DNA of 64,000 nt. Origin: Volvox africanus. Lineage: Eukaryota; Chlorophyta; Chlorophyceae; Chlamydomonadales; Volvocaceae. The position numbers were made by a program, and so were the translations under genes. The first letter of the stretch is position 1; every line of letters begins with the position of its first letter. Below are positions 46,129-56,865 of the stretch, one piece after another. The stretch lies in NCBI GenBank assembly GCA_030268105.1, contig BSDZ01000020.1:264001-328000 (forward strand). Reading direction: 5' to 3'. The notes below the pieces were generated by a model. It did no database searches. It was not told the DNA's origin and worked only from the letters and a program-made list of their open reading frames with translations.

Positions 46129-49100
46129 TTAGGAGGGCTTTGGCGTGGGTGGGCTCGCGGCATCCATCGGGCCTGGTGGCCTCGGGGACGGCTTTGCGGG
46201 AGGTGACTTAGCAGCAGCAGTGGGTGGTGACGGCGGCTTAGCGGCAGCGGTCGGTGCAAGAGGGGGCTTGGCAGCGGTCTGCTGCGGTGCGGGCTTTGCG
46301 GCAGCAGTTGGCGGTAGCAGGGGGTTGGGGGAGACAGTCAGCGGCGTCGGCGGCTGGACCTGCATCGGCGGCTTGGCGATAGAAGTCGGCGAGAGCGGCT
46401 GGGCCACCGGCGGCGTTTTCGTATAGTCAGTCGTTGACGGCGTCGGCGGCTGGACCTGCACTGGAGGCTTGGCGGACGCCGTTGGGGGTGGCTTGGCGAC
46501 AGAAGGCGGTGCCAGCGGCTGGGCCACCGGCGGCGTTTTCGTATAATCAGTCGTTGACGGCGTCGGCAGCTGGACCTGCACTGGAGGCTTGGCGGACGCC
46601 GTTGGGGGCGGCTTGGCGACAGAAGTCGGCGACCGCGGCTGGGCCACCGGCGGCGTTCTCGTATAGTCAGTCGTTGACGGCGGCGTTTTCGTATAATCAG
46701 TCGTTGACGGCGTCGGCGGCTGGACCTGCACTGGAGGCTTGGCGGACGCCGTTGGGGGCGGCTTGGCGACAGAAGTCGGCGACAGCGGCTGGGCCACCGG
46801 CGGCTGGACCTGCATCAGCGGGATATTGGGTACGGTCGGCAGCGGGTTGGCGGCTACACTCGACGACGGCGGCTGGACCTTCGGCGGCGGTTTTGAAATG
46901 TAAGCCGTGGGTAGCGTCAGCTCGACAGAGGTATCTGGCGGAGGCGGTACGGGTGCGAAAGGTCCGTTGTCGGAGACGCCATCATCGCTGCTGCCGTTGA
47001 CGCCGCCGCCACTGCGGCTGTTGGTGAAGTTATAGGGACTGCAGACGGGAGCAATCGAAGTATAAGTCCGAGGGGAGGCCTCCACGAGCTCTCCCAACTT
47101 CGTCATGGATGCATACTGTGGGGGTTGGGGGATATCGGGTTTGGGTTGGGAGGTGTGGAGGCAGTCGGCGTAATGGTAGAGCATGAGCAGGGCTTTGCCC
47201 TGACGGCGGGGGGCACTCAAAACCGTGTCAAGGAGCCAAGGAGCCAAGGAGCCAAAGGTCGAGAAGGGCTAGGGATGGAATAGTGGCCGACACTTAATAA
47301 CCGAATGTGGAGCTAATCAACGAACGAAATAAACTGAGTAACTTGCCGCGCCAAGTATGGTGGAAATGTTCTGGCTACGGACCGCCGCGTTGAGCATGGC
47401 CACCCGGGAGATAGTGGTGCAGAAGGCGACTTGGCGGGAGGGTCCCACCAGCGCCGAGGGTGCGGAGGTGCAAATATCGAGGGTGGGCATTCGCGGGTAG
47501 TACATCACCATGTTGAAGCACCTGAGCGGGTGGAGGAAGTTGTTATGGTTGGTGGGGAGAGGGGGAAAGGGGGGGAGGGACATGGTGATGATGATAGGCA
47601 GGCGTGATGGTCGCAGTGGTGGCCCAGAAGGGGGAGGGGGTCGAGGAACAGCGCATAAGGTGATAGGGATCACGGGAGTCAAACGAAGGCCGGTGACTAA
47701 TACCGGGGGGGATGTAATGACATGTCTCTTGCTCGATGATGGTGGTGATGGTGATGATGAAGAAAATGCTGCTGATGCCGATGCCGATACTGATTGGCTT
47801 TACTCGTTCTCAACTCATTGCTGCCTTTTGTGCACACAGGCTTCACTCGTATCTGCTTCTTCGGCCTCTCTGTCCGCATCACACACCACCCTTCATGCAC
47901 ACCAACACGACTTGCGCCCTTCACATTCGGCACCCGTGCCTTACATTTCATTAAAAGTCGATTCGCCAAACCGAGTGATATTTGTACGACTTCTCGAATC
48001 CCAGGTGCAGGTGGTGATAAGCTCATCACCCGGCATCAGCAGATTGCGACTGACGTCCACGTAGACGGGTCCCTGCGCGGGACGACGGGCAGATGGGGCG
48101 ATTGGAGGTTGAAGTGAGGAGGCGACAAGGGCCGAGGGGCCCAAGGGCCGAGGGCGACACAAAACATCGAACAGCGCCCAAATGCGCCTAGAATACCAGG
48201 ACGGCACGCGTCGGTGTGCTCGCCAAACGAATATTCAGACAGGACGTCAAGATTCAGGTCTCCACAACGCGACCTAAACCCCAACTCGCCGCCCCTCCCC
48301 TCCCCTGGCCCTGCCTCCCTGTCTATTGCTAATTAAACCCCTCCCCTCCCTTCCACTCCCCCTTGAAGAAACACCCCACGTCGATCCCCCACGGCCGCCC
48401 CCAAGACTGCTCCTCACTAAGGTCAAAGTTTCGGAGCCGCGCTTCGCACCTGGTAATTGAAGCTGAATGCGCGGCGCTCGCCCAGCACCTGCAGCTCCTG
48501 CCCATTACGAAACCACTGCGCATCGGGGTGTCAGGCGCACAAACATGCAGCCAGACGTCGTCGCTTCTAAGTTTCTGTCAAACCCTCCTTTTCCTTCGCC
48601 CCCCTCCCCGCCCACTCCCTCAACACTCACAACCTATCCGCGTGCACGAGCGCGGGGCACATCAGTCTTGTCGAAATCCCACACCTAAAGCTCAATACGG
48701 ACTTGAACTCAACCACCTCGCAACTAGCACACGTGACAAACAGCTCAAGCGCCCCCACCTGCGTGCGGATGGACCTGCCCAGAGTGTGCATATGGAAGCC
48801 CAACATAAGCATCGTCACCGGCCGGGACATTTGCTTCGTGCACGAGCTGCAGGGGCACACACGGGGCTCCACAGGGAAAGGGCGAATGGAGGCCAGGGGT
48901 TTGGAAAGCGTTCGAATCCCTCAGCATGAGACAGAAGACAGTTAGTTGCCCGTAGCTGAATGGTGATCAAGTAACAGATGCGATATGCCTTCACCCTAGC
49001 AATGCGGTCGGCAATAAACTAACGGATAGGAGGAAGAGCGAGATGCTTGATATTAGTATGCCCTAGCCCGTTTGATTTGCCAGTGGGGTTCGTCGCCCGC

Positions 49101-52100
49101 TGGGCTGTTGCCGTTTTCGTTCACTTGCTTCCCGCTACGGAGTACGTACAGCATCGCGTTAAGCAAGCACGTGTCATTGAAACCGAATGTAGTTTGCAGA
49201 GTCAGGTGTCTTTTCGTCAGGCACTTTTTCAAGCACGGTTTTACCCTAGGAATTAATATAGGGCCCTGAAATTACGGTCAATGGGATCACTGGTGGACAG
49301 ACAGACAGACAGACAGACACAGGTAATGTGGTATAAGCGGCGTGATCACCTTGGGCACAGATTGGGTGTTGATGAGAAATTGGCAACACCCGGCGGAATA
49401 GCAATATCCAACGTGCCTAGTGTCAGGAAGCCGATGTCGTATTGCCGTAACGTCGTCGACACGTTGAGCTGGAAACCGCTGCTGTCCACCAGGCCCGTCG
49501 TCAAGGCGGGGTTGTTGTAGTGCACCTGGAGTAGGTGCGAGGTGGGATGATGATGGGGAGAAGAAATAAGTGGCGGGGTGCATGGGGGTATATATGGCGG
49601 ACACACGGTTGTACAAACGATTAACGCAAAAATATCTTTAAATTCCCATCCATATCCATATACCACAGCACCATCACATGGTTGCCAGTGCTTTGTTCAA
49701 CGCCAGGTCCCGTTTTCCTCTGCGCCATTGTACATGCGGCAGCGTTGCCGCATAACGTCCGCACGCACACATGCACGCACGCACGACCAAGTGCGAGGTA
49801 GGCGATTCACAACGCGTCTGTACGACACCCGTTACAGAAAGATCAACCGCTTAAAGACAGAGTGGATGTCTAGGTACCCTTCTCTTACCTGCAGTATCAG
49901 CCAGTTGACTCCGCTGTCGCCCCCAAGCGCAATGCCCGCTTCGGAGGGCGTCTCGAAATAGTCCGCTCCGGGAGCCCACGCCGCATAGAAAATCTGTGAG
50001 AGACAGATCCAGAAAGATCCGTGAAGAGGCAGAATTGCATAAAAACTTGGAAAAACGGGTGAAGGACGGAGCAGCGCCCCGAACAGACGCGCATGACCGT
50101 GTACTTCTGATCAGTATATTGCGACAAGATTATTCCTGTGGACAGAGCACAGAGGGTATCTCCAAGGGAACGACCGTACATACGTACGACGGGCATTGTG
50201 AAATTGTGACAATGCCGATCCAACGAACTCCTCTCTTCTCGCCAGCCGGACCGTTATATCTTCAAAAGACTTCAATTTTGCGTAAAGCCGTACTTTCTCA
50301 CAGAATTTACCGGACAGCGGGACAGGACTATAACAGCCGACTGATGGTGTAGCCACCCCGATAATAAAGTTAATCGGCTTTGGAATGAGTACCACCCAAC
50401 CCGTATCCGAACTGCCGCCCAATACGCGCTCGCTTTCGGTTAACCCACCAAACAGGAGGGATCCATGGCCATGCAGGAGTACATGCTCCGTGGGTTGACC
50501 GGCCGCGCCATGCACGCATATATTATCATGTGATGCACCTGACGCGGGTTGTCAATCGCCACCTGGAAGATACGGGTACATTTATGGCAAACAGGGACTT
50601 GTGTTGGGGTGTAAGGTCGGGTGCTTTGGATTGAGCAGGAGCTGATGGGCAGGTGGGACGGGACGGCGGCGTGATGGAATGGGTGGGCGGGACGGTGTGT
50701 CCCGCGAGGCGAATAAACAGGCTTCAAACAACTTCACCGCAATGCTGTGAGAAGTTGGCCAAGTAAACGAGGGGATTTTTTTGTATATATGCCAGTTTCT
50801 CACCTGCCAATTTGTGATGTGAACTTTTGTTTTTGACTGCGGGAAACGGTTGCCACCGGAGTGAAAAAGGAAGAGGGAGGACACAGAAGTTTTCAGTTCC
50901 TTGTTTAATGCTATGCGGGCATAGGAGCATGTGTACCGAAATGTATGCAAGTAATCCATTCCTGGCGCCATGCGTAGATAATATGCGTTTTGCGTGCCCA
51001 TCCAACAAAAAACACCGAATCCATTTGCCACCACCAGTTTCTGCTCTTTAAATACGTTCTGTATACGTTACGCTGATATTTGTGATTGGTGTTTCGGCAA
51101 AAAACGCTATGCCAACAACCGGACACCGACATGTATTGCCATACATGTATACGCGATGAGTTGAAACCAACTTTCGCAGGCATGTTCGTAAGCTTCATAA
51201 AAACGTCCTCATTCTAATTTCCTACTTACATTGGGCACCTCGAAATCGCGGCAGAGGTACGCCGTGTCCTGGGCTGGGATGGACAAATTGGACATGCGAA
51301 CCTCCCAGACATGAGAGTCGGCGCCGGCACCAAACGGCTGGGGTGCGATTGCTATAGCTGGAACGGTTTGAGAATTGTTCACTGGTGTTGAAGCTGTCAG
51401 CGACGGCGGGGACGGCCGAAGCGGCAGCAGAGTGAGCTGCGCATTTCCGCGTTGCTCGTCTCCGTGGTAGCCCCAGCCTTTGCCGTATGCGAAAATGAAA
51501 TACTGCGTAGTTCCGCGCAGGATTCTGCTTGTTAAGGTCAGAAAAATCAGCGTCAGGGCATCAATACGTTGCAGGATGAAACCAATAAGGCCATGACCGA
51601 CGGGCTACGAATAGTGTAACACAACCATAGCTCAATTAAGGAAGCGGTGTGACATGCATGTGATCGCACAGTAACCGCAAAGACCATGACACATCTCAAT
51701 TCGATTATAGGATTTACGCGGGGTGGCCCTGAGGAATGAGGTGCGGCAAAGAGCCATCGACAAGGTTACGGTGCAATTAGTACCCACGCGTTGCGCGCTC
51801 ATCGAAAAATCCGCAGGTGAAACATTTTGTCGTCACGGAATTGGAGGATGTGTGGCAGTGAAGAGAAGACGGGTTGCAAAGAAGGTCTGTCCGAGCAACG
51901 TAGGGTTATTGCGCGTACGCATCCCGTTAATGGCGCTAGTACGTGCAAACGCTTCAAAAATTACCATGATGTGCACCGTACCTCATGTCCTCTTTCTCGT
52001 CGCAAGTATCAAGCGGCCGCTTGAAAACCCCGGTCGTCGAGCCATTCGTCCAGCCAGCTGATAGTAGATACACGTCTTGGTTGCCCGTATCCAATGCTGG

Positions 52101-52439
52101 CATTCGAAACGCATTGGACCAGTAATCACCGATCCACCAGCTCGTCCCATCCGTCAGGTTTCGACGTATGACTGCGATATCAGCGCCTTCCATACCGCCG
52201 GCTTCGGATAAACCGAAACCAAGCCAATCCCATGTGCCATCGACCTCCATCGCAATGGAAATGGCATCTCCGTCATCGCGCCAACGGAGAGCAACGGATG
52301 GGCTGAGCAAGCTGCACTCGTGGAAGTCCGGTCGAGTTTCGCCACAGCTGGCAGCCATTGTGTGACGCAATTCGCATGAGGTAATCAAGACCAGGCCAAA
52401 TACCGTCACCAAAGACAGCGGCGCAGAAAGATTCAACAT
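46129..52439 (-). CDS. Secreted DOMON-copper type II monooxygenase with Pro-rich tail
   Basis: Eleven exons (52439-51982, 51524-51230, 50836-50804, 50562-50449, 49993-49889, 49525-49350, 48846-48759, 48515-48450, 48072-47945, 47521-47347, 47115-46129) give 874 residues in one frame. A signal peptide (MLNLSAPLSLVTVFGLVLI) precedes a DOMON domain (about 50-150; DWLGFGLSEAGGMEGAD). Both copper-monooxygenase domains follow. CuA ligand candidates are His257 and His272/273 (VHHMIIYAC). CuB ligand candidates are His412 and His414 (GFHMHTLG) and Met488 (EMCFNMVMYYP). LVDSSGFQL and DIGFLTLG are typical family motifs. This is the architecture of dopamine beta-hydroxylase and MOXD1, ascorbate-dependent enzymes that hydroxylate a C-H bond. 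The substrate here is unknown. From about residue 600 a Pro/Ala/Thr-rich tail with 40-residue repeats resembles volvocine cell-wall glycoproteins. Intron 10 has a GC donor. A 33-base exon carries the first histidine. Confidence 0.9.
46429..46815. repeat. 120-bp coding tandem repeat in monooxygenase tail
   Basis: Near-identical 120-base units start at 46429, 46549 and 46669, with a 30-base partial unit before the next copy at 46699. On the minus strand each encodes a 40-residue block containing STTDYTKTPPVAQP, SVAKPPPTASAKPP and VQVQPPTP. The high identity suggests recent unequal exchange. Confidence 0.85.
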
Positions 52440-52888
52440 AGCGAATGCTCCGCAGCTGAGTTGCGGGTCATACACCTTATGGGAATTGTCCCCAACAGCG
52501 CAGGAGATGTACGTGCCAACAATCCTATAGAAAAGTAATGATCGGAACCTCTGACTGATATTTTGTCACTCTGGTTCTACAAATGCGATTCATTTTATCC
52601 CTTCGGTGTGGAATTATAAAGAGCATCATAATTTGATCTGCATTATTAAGTAATCTTGTCGGGCGCCTAGTTATTGCTGGTACTGTTGTACGGCCGCGCG
52701 GGAACCATCTGCATGCCAACCTGGGGCACAGGCCATACACGGAGTTAGGTCTACAATGAAGAATATGATATTCTAGTACACAGCATGGATTCAATTGATT
52801 CTTTTCGTGTATCGCCTTCCCACCGCGCTGTCAATTTGAATGTAGGTGGGCTTTCTGTGCAGCGATTATAGTTCCCGTTACCTACGTC
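52440..52888. promoter_or_regulatory. Divergent promoter region
   Basis: A 449-base spacer separates the start codons of the copper monooxygenase (-) and the next gene (+). It is AT-rich and must hold both 5' regions. No individual element could be assigned. Confidence 0.45.
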
Positions 52889-55800
52889 ATGGCGGACCAA
52901 ACGTTTCAGCCACCGGTAGCGTATGATGCGGACACTATCCCTCCGCAAGGGAACATGGAGCATCACATTGTGTTTCTCTTGGACGTGGACGCACTGGCAG
53001 GCTTTATCAAAAACTGTGGAAGCGTGTCCTTAGCTGATGACTATTCAGGGCAGATGGAGCGCAATCACGTCTCTAATGGACGGGAAGGTGACGGGAAAAT
53101 TCTGCCGGATAGGCTCGCGGAGGCGTTGACGCGCCTTTCTCAAGTCTATACACAGCTTCACGGATTGCCCACTGCGGTTTCATATCACATGATAAGCACA
53201 AAGTAAGCAGAATTAGCGATGTTCGCCTACGCTGTAGAACGGCTTTATGCTGATGTGCTGGGATACGGGTCGCAACACAACAGGAGCAAATTCACCCAAG
53301 AAAAGGTTGAGATGCTGAAGGCTAAGATTGCTAACAATCCGGCACTTGCGGAAGTCGGTGCAGGTGGGTGCAGCACACTCATCCCTGCGTGCGTCGGCAG
53401 ACCAGGCATAATGAATGTTAGAGTTATAATGAATAACTCTTAGGCCATAATGAATGTTGGAGTTGTAAAATATAATGCGTTGAATCATCTCATGGCTTAA
53501 CGCTTGGCAAGCTCCAAAGGGTCTTCCGAACCTGGGTTCCTCGACCCGACCGTCCCATCCTTCCAACACGGGGAAGCCTTCCAAACACCTAGGGGGGACG
53601 CGGTGTGGCGTGATACAAAGCGAAACCCTTCTTGTCGGCATCCATGGTTGCGTTGCAGGTATGCAGAACGCAGGCGGCGCTGGTGGCAGTTCGAAAGGAC
53701 CGGAGACTCGGACGCCATTCAACGTGCACGCGGAAATGTACGCGTTATTGAAAGCCATTGGCGAGCCGTTGCCTGAAGGTAAGCTCCAAGTCGCATGTCT
53801 TCCCATTCCAGCCACTTTGCAAAAGCCCAATGGCTCTTCTATTGCACCCCTCACAGATACGGCTTCGTTGCCTCCCTCATCGGAATATCTATCTGTAAGA
53901 AAGATCCCGCCCTTGTCGCTGCCATGAAGCTCTGCCATCCCCTTCCGTATCGCTCACCTAGTTCCCCCCGTGGCCCCTACAATATCCCCTTCCCGCAACA
54001 CCCGTCTTCGTCTGACAGGTTCCGCATACGGGCCCAGTAGCAGCTCCTGGCTGGAGAACATAGGGCATCACGTGCAGCAGACCGTCTCGCGATTTGTGGT
54101 AGCGATGAATGCAGCCGCGGCACATCGATGTAGGTTAGCACACGCTGTCGTGAGGAGCAATTTCAAAGGGGGCCGGTTAAGCGCTAGCTCGGACACGTTA
54201 TCTATCCACAAGGGCGGGTAATGCAGTGGGCCCGGACATGAGAGCCGCCTGACTGTTAAGGAGGCGGGGAAATGGATGGGGTGAAGAGTTCTATGAAGTC
54301 GGGCTCGATGTGGGGTGGAGTGGTAAACATGACCCATATCCGCAGTAAAGAGTAAAATTTACACTGTTGTCGGGTCATAGTTTGTTTAGAACTTTTGGAG
54401 CTATCCTTGCACTACAAGATACCTATGTGGAAGTCTTGGAGCACAGTCTGAGGACTTCTGGAGTCTTTTGTCGTACTCGGTTTTGAGGGCTGGTGTCAAT
54501 TATATTTGTCTGGTCGCTGGAGGCTTTCGTAACAGGTGATGCATGACGGATATCGTTGAGAGGGAGTGGGAAGATTCCATCCGCCTGGGATGGGGAAACT
54601 TTTGAAATCCGGGCTCAGGACCCCTCCGCACGGACATGGACACACGTCTGGCATTATATTTGGCACAAACTGACGCTCTTGTGACCCACGGGGAGCTGCT
54701 GTCGCCATTTCCCTACGCCCGTATTGCCTTTCACAGGCGCAAAGGTGAAGGCGGCAACTTTCGTGCTCGTGACCCCAGCGCCTTTGCAAGGTGGGTCATA
54801 AAAGAGCTTGGGAGTAACGGGTTAGCAACGAAGGTCAAGCAGGGAGCAAGGAAGTGAATCTGGGGGCAGACGTCAACAAAAGGTGTTCGAACGACGGAGA
54901 CGGGAAGGAAACCAAAATGGGGCTTCTAGCCGTTGTGGGGGCCTTCATGCGTCTAAGGCGAGGACATCCGCGAACGGGGAGGTAATAGTCTCTCCTTATT
55001 CCATGGGGCTCGGTCATGTAACGTATGGGTATTACGCATGTGCCCATTCGCAGGGCGGCCGGTGAGGCCCTTGGATCCACTCGGTCCCGAGCTGCTGGCG
55101 GCGCTGCGACAGGTCAACGCCCGGTTCATGTGGCTGGATCCGGCGGGTGAGTAGGAAGACATCGCATACTGCTATAGGAATTTTCATGAGGGCAATGTGC
55201 ACTCGCTCACTCACCACTCAGCGCTGAATACATTTTGCAATTCACGCTCCTGGGGTCACTGAAACTGTCTCCCTGAACAGGGGGAGCGGATGTCACTCAC
55301 AAGGCCCAGATGGAGATGGCGGTGGCAGCAGCGGCGACATCCGTTGGGGAAGCGCAGCCGATCGCGGTAACAGAGAGCGATCTGGCGGAGGTGCAGCTCG
55401 CTTTAGCACTGAGGTGGGGACTGGGGCGGGCGTTGGGTTGTGGGAAGCCGGTTTTTTCCCGGATGCAAGTAAAGGAAATGGACCTGGCGAAGGGGAGAGG
55501 TCAGAAACCGTGTGCAGTCGCACTGGGATAAGTAAGGAAAGCTGGTTGTGTGATCGGGCGGCCGATGGCATGGTGGAGAGGCATGGCCAATTACATGCAG
55601 CGAATAAAGCTTTCCTAAGAGCTGGTTGTCTGCGCGCCTGCAGTTCGCATTGGCGGTTGGAGGGCGCTCATGCGGACTGCATGATATCACAGCCAGGACT
55701 GATTCTGCCGTTGTTACCCGTCGCGTGGCTGCCTGTCGCGGACGTCTTCCGGTCTAAAGGTAGGGCCCAGGCACCAGGTATCGCGAAAGTACAATTCATG

Positions 55801-56561
55801 GCCTTTGACACTCTGAAGCTATGTCCCTTCGGGGTCTTGCCTCCCATAAACCTTAAGCTCTGTCTCTTAAAGCATCTTAAGGCTAGACGCCGTATGACGA
55901 CTAGAGTTCCATTTTGTATTTTTGGTGTTTTGTCATGTTTAATGTCTTGCGGAAGCGTCTTGGATCCATTATCTCCTCTGCCGTTCCCCGCTGCTGCCTT
56001 CGCACAGCCGTCCTGGAGACCATAGTTCGGCGGATCGTGGCGCAAGGCCCACCTGACCCGTTCGGACCCCTCCGCGCCGGCTTCAACCTAGTCGCATTCC
56101 CCGGCTATGTAACTCAGTTCACCAGCCAAAAATGGATTTACCAGGTTTGGTCTGAGACCACGACGCTCACGACGACTAGGTGCGGCGATTTGATGGGGAG
56201 GAGGACCTGCGCTGATGGGCCAAAAATGTTCAGCTCTTAGGAATTCATTCAAGGGTATTGTTGGTAATGGTTGTACTGAGATGCATTTATCGCCTTCAGG
56301 ACTTCCATAGCGAGAACCTTTTTCGGGGCCACGGAAGGGGTCTCCTGTGGGCCTTATGTTAATAGTGCCCGTTAATGCAGTACATGTATTCATTGCTGCA
56401 TCTTCAAAGCCAACCCGCTGACGGTTGATTACCAATCTTATCCCTGCCTTCCCGTCAAAATCGTTTGCCGACGGCATCGACATCACCCTCTCGTGCTCCC
56501 CGCCCCCCAGCTACTTGCGAGGCATAATTGCCAATCGGTACCTGAAGTTACCGCCTCTTAG
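52889..56561 (+). CDS. Unrecognised multi-exon gene with in-frame TAA in exon 1
   Basis: Ten exons fit in phase: 52889-53363, 53659-53778, 54019-54129, 54419-54472, 54619-54744, 55054-55146, 55281-55413, 55644-55759, 56008-56144 and 56511-56561 (472 codons). Exon 1 contains a TAA at 53204-53206, while coding-like sequence continues in the same frame on both sides. A 123-base intron (53088-53210) would remove it without a frameshift. The N-terminus (MEHHIVFLLDVDAL) looks like the first strand of a von Willebrand A-like fold. Helical stretches follow, such as RLAEALTRLSQVYTQLHG, AMFAYAVERLYADVLG and PELLAALRQVNARFMWL. A Treslin/TICRR-type replication protein was considered, but the resemblance is too weak to assign. 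The final exon is uncertain: another frame of the same exon joins the next gene. TGTAA at 56748-56752 supports an end here. Confidence 0.62.
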
Positions 56562-56747
56562 AGTCAGAGCCGGTGAGGCTGCCTGCCTGCATTATATTAC
56601 TTGTGGGAGTTACTACTATGAAAAAGAAACCACGGGGTTGTCAGAAAGAGAGAGGGGCTAGACCACCCGCCCCAGACCGGCGAGAGCTTGGCTAGGAGGG
56701 AAGAGGAACGCAACGTAAATATCCCCTAGCATGTTTTGATTTGTATT

Positions 56748-56752
56748 TGTAA
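56748..56752 (+). promoter_or_regulatory. TGTAA polyadenylation motif
   Basis: TGTAA about 190 bases after the proposed TAG at 56559-56561 and 114 bases before the next candidate ATG. It supports two separate genes, unless the motif is intronic. Confidence 0.4.
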
Positions 56753-56865
56753 CGAAAAAGCTCTAGTCAGGGCCCCTCGTAGCGTATCGTTTGTCGTTCG
56801 TCATCTTGTCTAATATTGTTAATTTGTCGATACCGGTGCATCCTCGCCCTCACTCTTACCGCGCG

